Source: Cycas panzhihuaensis (lineage: Eukaryota; Cycadophyta). Taken from it: a stretch of DNA of 64,000 bases. The notes below the pieces were generated by a model. That model made no database searches and was not told the DNA's origin. It saw nothing but the letters and a program-made list of their open reading frames with translations. The position numbers were made by a program, and so were the translations under genes. The stretch lies in the NCBI GenBank assembly GCA_023213395.1, contig CM041465.1, positions 154,387,741 through 154,451,740 on the forward strand. The letters run 5' to 3'. Positions 23,641 to 34,721 of this stretch are shown piece after piece; positions within the stretch are counted from its first letter, which is position 1, and the number at the start of each line of letters is the position of its first letter.

Positions 23641-24239
23641 ACATTAACCATCTAATTATGAAGTACCTTTTCTTAATGTAGCAAGGATTTCTCCTTTTTA
23701 ATAAAACTAAGATAAAATAAAAAGTTAATCTTCTTAAAGATCAAACCATAGGAGAAAGACAATATCCAAATCACAATTTCTCTAAATATAAACGGAAGGT
23801 GGAAAACTGAGTATACACCTCAAAAGTATAGACAGAGAAAACTAAGGATAATAAAAAGAAAAGAAAATTAAGTGATGAATGGCCAAGAAGGAATCCCCAA
23901 AATGAAGAACTAGTATATAAGCGATAACCTAAGTAACTAATAAGGTATCTAAAGCTAATGAACAAATCTCTTTTTAAGGATAAGTGCTAACAATAAAGTT
24001 GGGGGCCCAAATTCTCTCTTAAGTATAGAGATCAAAAGAAAAAATATTAATAACCTTGAAAAAGAAGCACCCATAATCAATGCGTATGCTAGAAGGAGTA
24101 GTAGGCTTATATGATTATAAGGAGGATCATGCCATAAAAGTAGAGGTATCTTGAAAGAAAATGAAAAGGGATTAAGAAAATGAATTGCCCATAGCTTTAC
24201 CTCATTAGGTAATAAAATAGTTCAGAGATATAGTTTATC

Positions 24240-25360
24240 CATATTATAGAGATAAGGATACCATTAGGTATAAAACTTCCTCAAGTATTGAGAATTTATA
24301 GGCATTTTAAATTTCAAACCTTCTATTGTTTAGATTTGATAAGCTCCATTATTTAAATTTTTAATAATTAGATAGGGTCCAACCCATTTAGGAGAGAACT
24401 TTCATTGCTTATGATGGAGATACTTTAACTTGAAAACCTTGTCACCAACACATAACTACTTAGGTCTAAGTTGTCAATCATAAATAACCTAAACCCTAGC
24501 TTTAGAGACTATGCTATTTTATAATGCTTGCAAATGAGTCTCATCTACTTTCTCAAGTTCTAAGAGGCATACTTCTCTTTGGAACTCTTTATCAGTTAAC
24601 TCTTTTAGTGGGACATGTAGGGAAGGAATCTCAATTTCTAATGGAAGGATGGCCTCAATTTCATAGATTAGAGAAAAAAGGGTCATATCTATAGCGTTTC
24701 TTATTAAAGTTCTATAAGTCTATAATGCTAAAAATAGTTGAGCATGCTAATCTCTATGAGAAGTTATGATGATTTTAGCCAAAATCTTAGCTAAATTCTT
24801 ATTAAATGCCTCAACTTGATCATCAACCTAAGGGTGATAAGGGGTAGATAGTCTATGGTTAATATGGAATTTATTGCATAACTCATTGACATAGAGATTA
24901 CAAAATAAAGACTCATTATCAGTAATAATAATATTAGGTACCCCAAATGTACAAATGATATATTAGAAAATGGATATACTAACAACCTTTCTAATAACAA
25001 AAACTAATGAAATAGCTTTACTTTATTTGGTAAAATATTTAGTTGTAGTAATAATAAATTATGGCTATTAGATAAAGCTAGAAAGGTTTAACTAATGAAA
25101 TTGAAACCCCATTAAGAGAAGGGCTAACGAGAGATGACTAATTTCAACTCTTGTGTAAGTTTATAAATTAAAGTGCATCAGATTAGCATTTTTCACATTT
25201 TTAAACATAGGCATAAGCATCTTTGAATAAGGTAGACTAATAATAACTATACAAAGAATATGTTGGGTAATAGATCGACCACCAACGCGACCACCAGATG
25301 TTCCTTTATGGCACTCTACTAAGGCTATAAGAGTTTCATCAAGATAGAGGCATCTCAATA
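24240..25360 (-). pseudogene. GYP-A integrase
   Basis: The minus-strand reading starts with the zinc-binding part (ECHKGTSGGRVGGRS, then a degenerate second half), passes through the core, and near 24850-24780 gives STPYHP, VEAFNKNLAKILAK and HRD with the third catalytic Glu kept (VEA). It then gives RTLIRNAI, FSLIYEIEAILPLEIEIPSL, LLELEKVDET, VGDKVFKLK and WVGPYLIIK. This succession fits integrases of the Tat group. Frame changes occur near 25180 and stops replace Gln and Trp at many places. It lies directly left of COP-T, which cuts the upstream RNase H. Confidence 0.75.
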
Positions 25361-25399
25361 GAATTCCATTGAAAGAATGTTTATAAATGATCCCATTGA

Positions 25400-25799
25400 G
25401 GAAAAGATATTACCTAGTGGTGGCTTGTATTCGTCTTCTCTTCTTTGACATCAAAGGAGAAGGGAAAGATTAATCATGAAAGTATGATTTAATCTCCCCA
25501 TACTAGGGGTCATCAAAAGGGATAGTTTAGACATGGAGGATGTGTTCATATAGAAAAGTATCATTAACTATTTGTTTTGTAGAATTGGGAAGAGGAGTAT
25601 CAGCCATAATCTTGATAATGACCATGTCTTTCTTGGATTTTCTATTAACAATTTAAAAATCATACTCTTGTAATAATAAAGACTATTTGCCTAATTGTAT
25701 AATAAAGTTAGTTTTGCTGGTAAATACCTAATAGGATTAGATTGGATGATAAGATGGGTCTTATTTCTAAGAAGGTAATGATGTAACTTCTTAGTGGTA
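25400..25799 (-). pseudogene. GYP-A RNase H, downstream part
   Basis: Minus strand: KKLHHYLLRNKTHLIIQSN followed by PIRYLPAKL and IFKLLIENPRK, corresponding to the end of the RNase H domain of Tat-type elements (HYLL, then I..PI.Y). Its upstream half is at 40369-40640, on the other side of COP-T. The TSD copy TAAAT lies at 25800-25804. Confidence 0.7.
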
Positions 25800-25804
25800 T
25801 AAAT

Positions 25805-26462
25805 TATTGAGTAAACTAGATCCCAACAACCAGAGACTAACACCAAGACCTAAACTATTTTTCAACTAGTTATAGGAATTGAAACTGAAAACTAACATGC
25901 AAGTTCTTAGACTAGAGATAATACAATAAATAAACTAGAAAGCCAAAACATCACATATACACTAGATATAACATGATAAAACCCTAGTAATATGTTAGGG
26001 AAATATCCACATAGGAAAGGTATCAATCTTTATTATTCAATAATGGAGAAATATACATAATCCATAGCAGAATACTCATAACAACAACAACTAGTCATCT
26101 TACTCCTCACAATACATCTAATATATCAAATAAGATCAACATAATAAAAAAACACCCTAAATTGGGTTATATGAGAGAGTCATATAAGGCACAAGTCTCA
26201 ACCATAAAATATAAGGTATTTTAAATGAATAACCCTAATTCTCTTTACAATTTGGTATGTTTTATAGCATTAGCTTTTTGGGTTAGGGGCTACTACCCCT
26301 GAACCCCTTTTTTATTGGGGGGGTCCTCACACCCCCTGTACCCCTTAGCTAAGGGGGGGTCTTACCCCCCTTGGATCCCCTAATGCAAGCTGAAGAGGGA
26401 AATTGCACTACTAACTTATCAAAACTTTTTCCTCTAAAACATTATTGTCACATTATCTAATA
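25805..26462 (-). repeat. 3' LTR of COP-T
   Basis: 658 bases. On the plus strand it starts TATTGAG (TGTTGAG in the partner) and ends CTAATA. A striking run of alternating C- and G-tracts lies at about 26279-26385. Confidence 0.85.
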
Positions 26463-26479
26463 ATCTCCACCTTGACAAT

Positions 26480-27293
26480 AATTTACCTGATACATTTTCT
26501 AGATCATTTATCATGTTTTCTATAAACTATGAGAAGTCAAGCACTATTTGAAATTCTCCAATAGTACTAGTTTTATAAATATGTTAACATAATTTTCTTT
26601 TGTATTAACCTTCTCAAGTGTTACTCAACTTGCTTCCATAACCTATCTAATAAAATGGTACTTCAGAGTAATATACTTTATTCTGCTATGATAAGTTAGA
26701 TTCTTTGCCAAGTAAATGATACTTTGACTATCATAAAATACCTATACCTTTTTTTGTTTCCTTCCAAGCTAAACTAATAGACACTACAACCGGATTGCTT
26801 TCTTATAAGCATGTGCTACAATAATATATTCTACTTTTGTAGTCTATAATATAATTGTACTTTATAATTTTAACATCCAACTAACTAGACCATTTGTAAG
26901 AGTAAATATTTAACCTAAAGTATACCTTCTCTTATCTAAATATCCTACAAAATCTGGATCAACATATCTATAAACTTAATTATCTATACCTCTAAAGATG
27001 ATCTAATAATCACTTGTGCTTCTCAAATACTAAGGCATCCATTCAACTGATACCTAATATTCCTTTCTTGGATTTGCTATAAACCTTCTAACTACATTGA
27101 CTTCATGTGAAATGTCAGGTCTTGTACATACCATGGCATATATCAAACTTCCTACTATACTGGCATAAGGTACATAAGATATATAATCTTTTTCTTCTTC
27201 ACTACTATGACTCATACTCAAAGAAATCTTAAAATGTGAAACCAATGGAGTACTAACTGGTTTTACATTTGCCATACCAAATCTGGTTAGCAC
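26480..27293 (-). pseudogene. COP-T RNase H region
   Basis: At its upstream end the minus strand is open for 79 residues: RFGMANVKPVSTPL, then YVPYASIVGSLIYAMVCTR and PDISHEVNVVRRF, the conserved link between Copia reverse transcriptase and RNase H. Towards the LTR the RNase H itself is interrupted by stops but keeps fragments expected of the domain. It would degrade RNA during cDNA synthesis. Confidence 0.75.
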
Positions 27294-28070
27294 CTTCTAT
27301 ACATATTTCTGTTGTGATAACCATAGCTTACCATTTTTCCTATCTTTATATATCTCCATGCCTAAGATTTATTTTGTAGCTCCTAGATCCTTTATATCAA
27401 AAGTCCTAGCTAATTAAGCCTTTAACTTATTGATTTCTACCATACTCTTTCTTACAACTAGCATGTCATCAACATATAATACCAAGATAATGAATAAGCC
27501 ATTGTTCAAGAATTTAAAGAAAACACAATGATCATACTCATTTCTTTTGAAGTTTTGGCTCTCTATGAAGCCATCAAACTTCTTATACCATTACGTGGGT
27601 GATTTCTTTAACCTATACACTGATTTTCTGAGCTTGAAAATAAATCTTTTCTTGCCATCCTATACAAACCCTTATGGATGATCCATATAGATCTTCTCAT
27701 TTAAATCTCCATGCAAAAAAGTTAATTTTACATCTATCTACTCCAACTCTAAATCAAGAGAAGCTACATATGCTAACATAATCCGAATTAAAATAATTAT
27801 AACAATTAGTAAAAAGATCTCATAAAAATCAATACCTACTTTCTATGCAAAGCCTTTAGCCACTAGTCTTACATTGTATTTGCCAACCTTTCCATCAACA
27901 TCTATTTTCTTCTTGAAAATCCAACTATAACCTACAGTCTTCCTACCATGTAGAAGTTCTACCAAGTTCCATAAATTATTTTTCTTTAAAAAATCTATCT
28001 CTTCCTATATAGCCCTCTTCCACTTCTCACTATGGATATCATCTAATGCTTCTTAATAACATGTTGTCTT
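27294..28070 (-). pseudogene. COP-T reverse transcriptase
   Basis: Minus-strand reading includes YASLDLELE, IDVKLTFLHGDLNEKIYM, FKLRKSVYRLKKSP, the catalytic VLYVDDMLVV (YVDD intact), FDIKDLGA and ILGMEIYKDRKNGKLWL. These are the usual blocks of Ty1/Copia reverse transcriptase. Stops occur where Gln or Trp are expected. It is the only one of the three full Copia elements here with an unchanged YVDD box. Confidence 0.78.
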
Positions 28071-28379
28071 ATCATTATTAGAAACCAAAGTAATAAAAAT
28101 AGAAGGGTTGTACTTGTTGGGTGGATGACTAACTTGTGTAGATCTTCTAATAGTTGGTAGAGGAGTGTCCACATACTTTTGTAAATTTTTCACAGATTCA
28201 TCTTTAGAAAGGTCTTCTTACTCTTCTATTTTTAAAGATGGTTGGGTCTCAAACTTGACCTATTGATGTTCATCCTTTTGCTTTTGTTTTACTTTAACTT
28301 CTATATTGGCTAATTTTAGAAAGAGAGATCCATCAAACACAACATGTTTAGTAATAGCAATTTTATGGGCAATAGGATC

Positions 28380-29200
28380 CTACAACCTGTATCCCTTTAT
28401 ACCATCTCTATCACCATAACCATTAAAGATACATCTCTTAGATTTGAGGTTTAACTTTGAATGTTGACTTTTATTAGTCAAGGCATAAGGATTATAACAA
28501 AAAACTTTTAAATTTAAATAGGCATATGGATGTCCAGTCCATACCTCTTTAGGAATCTTACAGTCTATTGTAAGTGATAGCGACCTATTTACCAAATAAC
28601 AAGTTGCTTGAATAACTTTTTCTTATAAGCCCTGCTCCATACCTGCATTACTTGTCATGCTTCTCACTCTTTCTAAAAGTGTCTTGTTTATGCACTCATC
28701 TATGTCATTCTTCTACAGAGTATAGCTAGTGGTCTTATTCCTTTAAATCCTAACTTCTCTGCAATAGTTCTCAAACTCTAAGGGTTGAAATCACCTCCAT
28801 TATCAGTTCTTTAACATTTGATTGACCTAGTAGTGCTCTTCTCAATCAGAGCCTTGAACTGCTTAAATACACTACAAACTTCAAAATTCCTTCTTAAAAA
28901 ATAGAACCATACCTTTTTGGAGTAATCATCTATAAATGTGACAAATAATAATGATTCTCCATAAGATATTATAGGGGTCGGTCCCCACACATCTGAATGT
29001 ACATAATCCAAAACACCTTTACTAGTATGACTCCCTACTTTAAACTTAAGCCTACACTACCTTCTAAAAATATAATGTTTACAAAAACGTAAATTTGAAA
29101 GCTACAAGTTAGAAAGTAACTTATGGTTCATCAGCACCTTAAGTCCTCTCTCACTCATGTTTCCAAGTCTTTGATGCCATAACTGAGCTGGATCTTCTAC
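28380..29200 (-). pseudogene. COP-T integrase
   Basis: Minus strand, upstream to downstream: LSNL and related pre-integrase residues near 29150; YVHSDVWGPTP with the first catalytic Asp; VTFIDDYSKKVWFYFLRR; RTDNGGDF with the second Asp (near 28800, one stop just upstream); and then the distal part with KEVWTGHPYAYLNLKVFCY and KRCIFNGYGDRDGIKGYRL. Two open stretches (28811-29011 and 28380-28595) retain most of it. Domain order before reverse transcriptase marks it as Copia. Confidence 0.75.
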
Positions 29201-29367
29201 AATCTTTAATGTTGTAGTTGCATGGTAGATGTCTATACTTCCCACCAAAATTTAAAGATTTAGTTTCTTTAAGTCTTTCATAACAACTAAGGTGACCTTT
29301 TACACCTTCAAGATGCCTTCATAACCTCTGTACTTATAACCACTAGAATCTAGTTCACCCAAGAAAA

Positions 29368-29640
29368 TCAGATTCCTTTTAGATCATATACATGTCTAAC
29401 TTTAGTTAATATTTTTACTACACCATCGAACATTTTAATTCTAATGCTACCAATGCCTACTGTCTTATAGGAAATATTATTTTTCATAAGTACATCACCA
29501 CCATCAAGAGGTTGGTATGATGAAAACCAACTCTTGTGTGGAGATATATGGTGTGAAGCACCTGAATCCAATAGCCAATCATGAAATCATGATGATAATA
29601 TAAAATATTACAAGCAACTAAGACATCATCATCCATACCT
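29368..29640 (-). pseudogene. COP-T aspartic protease
   Basis: Minus-strand open frame with MDSGASHHISPHKSWF and then a Gly-Ile-Gly motif (VGIGSIRIKM) and VRHVYDLKG, the standard layout of Copia proteases (DSGASxH, later VxxVPxLxxNLxS). The active-site Asp is preserved. It would process the gag-pol polyprotein. Confidence 0.78.
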
Positions 29641-30126
29641 TGATTTGACTCTACCTAATTAGCCTCCTTGGTAGGATATTCCTTTTTCTAGAGCTCCTTC
29701 CTTTTGTAGTAATCATTCTTGAGATGACCTATCTTATTATAATACCAACATCTAAGCTTACTCTTCTTGTCTTTTGACTTTGACCTCGATATGTCCCTAG
29801 AGATTTATCCTCTATTAATCATTTTGCCCCTTGTTACCATAATTTTTAGTGTGGAGGTTTTAAGACTGGACTTCCTCCTCACTTCTTCCATCAGTAAAGT
29901 AATCACAATAGAATCATAGTCTAATTCATCTGTAGTTCTAAAACTAATTAAGGTGATAATATTATCCTAAGATTTTAATAATAAATATACTAAGGTATTA
30001 GCCTTATTCTCATCCTTAATCATGATATTGATACTGGCCAACTGATAAATAAGAGTATTGAAAATATTTAAATAATCAAGAATTTTTGTACCTTCCTATA
30101 TTAGTAATGAGTATAACTACCTCTTT
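29641..30126 (-). pseudogene. COP-T gag, C-terminal half with zinc knuckle
   Basis: Downstream half of gag on the minus strand, from the COP-F insertion towards protease. It includes QLASINIMIKDENKA, DELDYDSIV and the nucleocapsid motif at 29709-29750. There the first Cys and the His are kept but the second and third Cys read Tyr (CWYYNKIGHLKNDY). The upstream half is at 39304-39640. The pieces meet at the AAGTA target site. Confidence 0.7.
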
Positions 30127-30131
30127 AAGTA

Positions 30132-30464
30132 TGTTGGAAATAATCCTAATGTATGTACACCTGAGTGCTTAGGGCCCCTCAAAGCCACCTTTGAGGGCCC
30201 CTAGGTCACCTTGAGCTGCTCAACAGCCGTTCAGACCGACCACTCACTTGAGGTATGTATCACCATTATTTTCTTTAATATATTTTGAATTTATCTTAAT
30301 TATTGTGCAGCTAGGGTGATGGTGCTCGATCCTCTCCGAAATTCTCTATTTAAGGGAAGAGAATACCTCCCAAGTGTTTATTAACACTGCCATTTATCAG
30401 AAAGTGTCATTGTACTCAAAATACGATCGTTATGATGTCATGTTCTGCTCCTCCAGCTCCATCA
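30132..30464 (+). repeat. 5' LTR of COP-F
   Basis: 333 bases. A near-perfect inverted repeat (AGGGCCCCTCAAAG, a 4-base loop, then CTTTGAGGGCCCCT) lies at about 30170-30201, and a TATTTAAG box at 30347-30354 is the likely core promoter. Both are shared with the 3' LTR. Confidence 0.92.
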
Positions 30465-30466
30465 TT

Positions 30467-30479
30467 TGGTATTAGAGCC
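30467..30479 (+). other. Primer binding site of COP-F
   Basis: TGGTATTAGAGCC, two bases after the LTR end, with one T-for-C change from the initiator-Met-tRNA motif. Confidence 0.85.
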
Positions 30480-33400
30480 AAGTGGAGTTGATACTGTTGC
30501 TCATTTTCTGATTTAGCTTCTCATACATTTGGCAAAACATATGTATATGACTGCTTGTTGAGATCCTGGCAAGCTCATCTGTTCACTGGAGAAGATAGAT
30601 CAGAGTTTCATCTACTGTGAAAGACGTTCTCTCGCTTAGAAGTATGTACAACAACACTACAACCAGGCTACCAAGTTCTTCATTTTTTGATATTCAAGAT
30701 ATAAATAAATAAATAAATTTCTTTAATATATTTTTTTACTTTGTTCCTGGCTAAGTTTATACATCTTGGTATACTTTATTCTCTTCTATGCGTACGCTCT
30801 GTGTATGCTTTATACCTCTCTCTATAGATCTGTGTGCTCTGGCTTTGTCCCCCATGCATCTGTGGTGTTGTTACCGAAACGAACACCTCTGTGCTAGCTT
30901 AATCTCTTCTCAGCACTCAGCACATATATATAGCCATAATTTTTTATAAATTGTTCATATAACCTTTTACTTTTTTAGTCTTTAATATATATAACCTCCT
31001 CGGACTTAGTCATCGTTCTTTCAACCATTCAGGCCTACACATTCTCTCTACGCAGATTGCGGTTTCTTAGTGTCTCCAGTATACCTCAAACAACGTTGTA
31101 TATTTTACTTTAACAACACTGTTAATTTGGTCATACTATTACAACTTCGTGGGTGCATCTTCCTAACTCCGTGTGTAGCACCTACGACCGCGTAGCACCT
31201 CCGTGGGCGTCTGCGACCTTCTGTCTCCTCCACTGCACCTGTGTCCTTTACCAACTACACCTCCATCCTTTCCCTAACTGTGTCTACACTTGTGTAGCAC
31301 CTCCGTTGTTGCATCCCCACTCTGCACATACGTCTGCACCTTCCAACTGCGTTTGCGTTTCTGAGTCGAGAATGATCTGCTTGTCCAAGGTTGAAGGCCC
31401 TGCATCTATTTGAGTGTCTCTGTCCATATCGGCGTCTTTTGTCGTTTAACCCACACGGTTCATAAATAAAGGAAGTCATTGTAATATATCTCCCATCCAT
31501 TTATTGTGCTATTTATTGAAAATATTACAATCCCATTGTTCTCGAACCTTTCCCCATGCGATTTCCTGAAGTCAACGCAACTTTCACAGCGTAACGTAAG
31601 GGACTTAATCAAATTGGCAATCCGAACATTAGTAGTAAAAGATTATAGTATATGACTCTGGGATTCAGTGTTCTTTATACAAGGTTAAGAGCGTTCTATC
31701 AGCCATTATTTCTGACATTCTCCCTGCGCTCGTCTTTAGCCATTTTCTGTGTAGACTGTGCTTTGCTTGCAGAACAAACCAAGTTTCTGATATTCCTTTG
31801 TGGCTGCTTTTTTTGTTGACACAATAGCCATTTGGGTGTTTATTTCTTCTGTGATCAACTGTATTGTGTGATCAACTTTCTGCATGTTTATTTCTTCCGT
31901 GATCAACTGTATTGATGTCACTTGTGACTGTGTGTTTATTTTCCTTTGTGGCTGCATTTGGGTAATCCATGTGTTGACAATAGCAGACTTTGAAATATTT
32001 GCCCAATATTTCCTATTATGATCGCACACTCAAAAGTCCGACACATAAATATTTATGCCCCATGATATAATATCTGAAGTTGGAATCCCATCCATTTTAT
32101 TAAGTCATCCAATCATTCTATTGAAAACTTCCTGGGAGTGCCATAGCCTTCATACTATTAGCGATATCCAAAATATATTATATTTTGCGTGTCTTTAATT
32201 TTTCTTGGACTTTACAATATTAACGCTCACCTTTTATATACATTCTTTTCATAAAGTTCAAAAGATTAAAATTAATTAAATAGTCTTTTGAGATTCGAGC
32301 CTGAATACCCTTAGATTTCGCCTCTATAGGATTAGAGAAAACTCTCTGTTCTTTACACATAATCAGTTTCAGTTTCAGTTTTAAAGTGTCTTGTGTTTTT
32401 TAAACTTGACGAGCGAGTTCACCCTCCTAGCATTGGAGGTGTTTATTCTCTGACTGGTCTTGGGTTCAATCCCTACCCATTCCATCTTCAGATCTATATT
32501 CGAAGAAGTTTTTTTAATAATATAACTTTTTACCCTTTATTATTATTATTTTTTTTTTTACATAGAGTTATTAACATTTTTATTGCCATAACTCCTCATT
32601 GGCTCATCAGTTTCAGACAAAACTAACTTCATTGGATCAAATTTTTTCTGTACACCAATTTTGACTGGTCATATGACCAATTTGGTGCCGATTTGACCCC
32701 GTTTCGGCCAATTTAACATCAGACATTCAAATTTTTAGCCTTTTTCACACTTTTAACAAAATCACTTTTAGAACTGACTGTAATTTATTATTGGTAAATT
32801 GTTTTCTGCCCAGATTTCTTCTATAACGATCCACATTCTACAAACTTTAATACCCACTTCTTATTTTAATTTTTTAAATTTATTTTTATTAGTATTTTAA
32901 TCACTAAAGGTGAGAATTTAGTTGTTTTTAGCCAGTTTCTTAACATTTTTACATAAAGATACCTGTTACCATTTTTACTATAATTTTTTTATTTTGTATC
33001 GAATTTCAATTCCGTTAGTTTCATTGGGAAGCTAACTCATTTCCCTTCGAACTGATATAGTTCTTCATCTGTTTTAAAGTGTTTTTATTTATTTTCAAAT
33101 CTATTTAAGTTGGACTACTTACTAGCCTCAATCTGTCATTTTTCGCATATTTTCATATAATTTTCTTTTAAATTCTTCAACCAAACATATATTTAGTAGT
33201 TTTATAAATAATATTTGATATTTTTCAATATTTTTTAAAGTTTTAATTAGTAATTTTATGTAATTTTGACCTCCCTGCTCCTGTTAGGCCCCAAAAAGAG
33301 GTCTATACCTTTGCATCATTCAAATCTTAACTTATTGGAACCCGTTTTCAAAACAGTTAGTTCCATTGGATTCACACTTATTAATTTACATATTGATAGA

Positions 33401-34130
33401 ATTTTAAGTTATTCTGACATTATTCACTATAGTTTTCAAGCTGTTAAAATTAAGCATATAAGTATCTCCTAATAAGCTTATCCTTTTTCAAATTTTTAAG
33501 AAAATTCTAGTTTATATCTCATTGGTTGCTCAAGGTTTCTACTTGATCTTCATATAAGCATTTTAAGCTGTTTAGAAACTAAAATTGTTCATAAGGCAAT
33601 ATATATCTTTCTCAATGAAAATTTATTTTTATACAAAAAGGGAAAGTCATTTTTTCTTATATTGAAGATTTACATTTACTCATTTGAGAAATTGGTACCT
33701 TTGAAAACTCTTTATATTTCATTCTCAAAATTTTATTTCAGTTTTGTATAAGTGAAAAGGATTTTTTTGAAGTTTGCTTTCAAACGCATCATTATTGAAA
33801 GTTTTCTTATTAATCGTTATACTTCAAAAGTGTATTTAAAATTTTATATCAAAGTTTTTCTTCATTATTGAAAAATATCATTTTTTCTTGCACTTATAAA
33901 AAGAAAAATTACATTTTTTTTTAAAGGCATATTTTAACTATTTGAAGAGCATTATATTTTTTGAAAAAAAAGGAAGTTTTTTATTTTTAAAGTTTAGTAT
34001 TTATTTCATCTTGCTTAGAGCATATTTTACTTTCCATTTTTTTATTATCAAAGGAACTTTTTTTTCTAAGCAAGACTACATTGCTAATTAGTTTAATTTT
34101 TTCATATTAAACAAGATAATTCTGAATTGA
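30480..34130 (+). other. COP-F leader, first part
   Basis: 3.65 kb between PBS and the GC-richer island, without a recognisable gene. At 31020-31500 the plus strand is C- and T-rich, with three copies of a GTAGCACCT motif and many CG dinucleotides, unlike the surrounding sequence; open frames there on both strands have no domain. From 32570 to 34130 it is AT-rich with many T runs. A possible Pol III B box lies at 32463-32473. The region could hold older insertions whose borders I cannot see. Confidence 0.6.
32407..32473 (+). other. Possible tRNA-derived SINE remnant (A and B box-like motifs)
   Basis: GGTTCAATCCC at 32463-32473 differs by one base from the Pol III B box consensus GGTTCGANTCC. 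About 55 bases upstream TTGACGAGCGAG is a weak A-box candidate, and between them is a short hairpin (CCTCC..GGAGG). A T-rich stretch follows. The spacing suits a SINE, but there is no target duplication, so this is only a suggestion. Confidence 0.22.
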
Positions 34131-34560
34131 ACCACCCCATTTTTCCAACCTTGTAAGGGGAACGGTTAGGACCCCTGAAGTTACCACCTCGCACACGCTA
34201 ATCGGCCTACTCATATTGGATGAGGATAACCATTAGCTATCAGGTGTAATCGGTGGCAGGATGAGGTGTAGAACCTATTCATTTCATGGTTATTGGAGAC
34301 CAAGGCTAGACCTGGAGAGGGTGAGTGCCTTGGTTCAAAAACCTTCACTGCTAGATCTATCGTTAGGCATGAGTCCGACGCAGGTGGACCAATAATTCAG
34401 GGTGGTGTCAAAGCCTTCTTAACAGCCCGCGTACTGAGGTATATAGAGCCTAGTGCTCCATACCAATATATTGGGTCCCTGTTTTGCCATCTATGGGCAG
34501 GTGCCACTAGACAGAATAGCAACCGAAGGTTGCCCTAGGAGAAACCTAAACTTAGAGCAT
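34131..34560 (+). other. GC-richer, hairpin-rich island before COP-F gag
   Basis: About 430 bases of clearly higher GC than the flanks, with several short hairpins: GCAACC-GAA-GGTTGC at 34519-34533, CTCAT-ATTGG-ATGAG near 34210-34224, AGTG..GGTT-CAAA-AACC..CACT near 34322-34347, and GGGG..CCCC near 34157-34175. An open frame of 81 codons (34293-34538) has no known domain. Position between PBS and gag suggests a structured RNA signal such as packaging, dimerisation or an internal ribosome entry, but this is inference. Confidence 0.45.
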
Positions 34561-34721
34561 AGTAACCTTTTTAAGTCCTAGTTTATTTGTTCAAAACTTT
34601 GGAAAACTTTGGGATATATTTGGAAATAAATTCTTTTATTTAAATCTTTTTAAATTTTTTTTTACATTTAAATATTTTTTTGATATTGCATTTATCACAT
34701 TTTATACAACTTTAGTTCAAA

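Noticed and set aside
23168-23965. Minus-strand hydrophobic open frames next to the GYP-A integrase
   Set aside because: Leu- and Phe-rich readings of AT-rich 3' untranslated sequence. No envelope-like features such as a signal peptide with cleavage site and anchor could be made out.
31153-31500. Open frames on both strands in the C/T-rich part of the COP-F leader
   Set aside because: Both strands are open because of base composition and short repeats. No domain or start context supports them.
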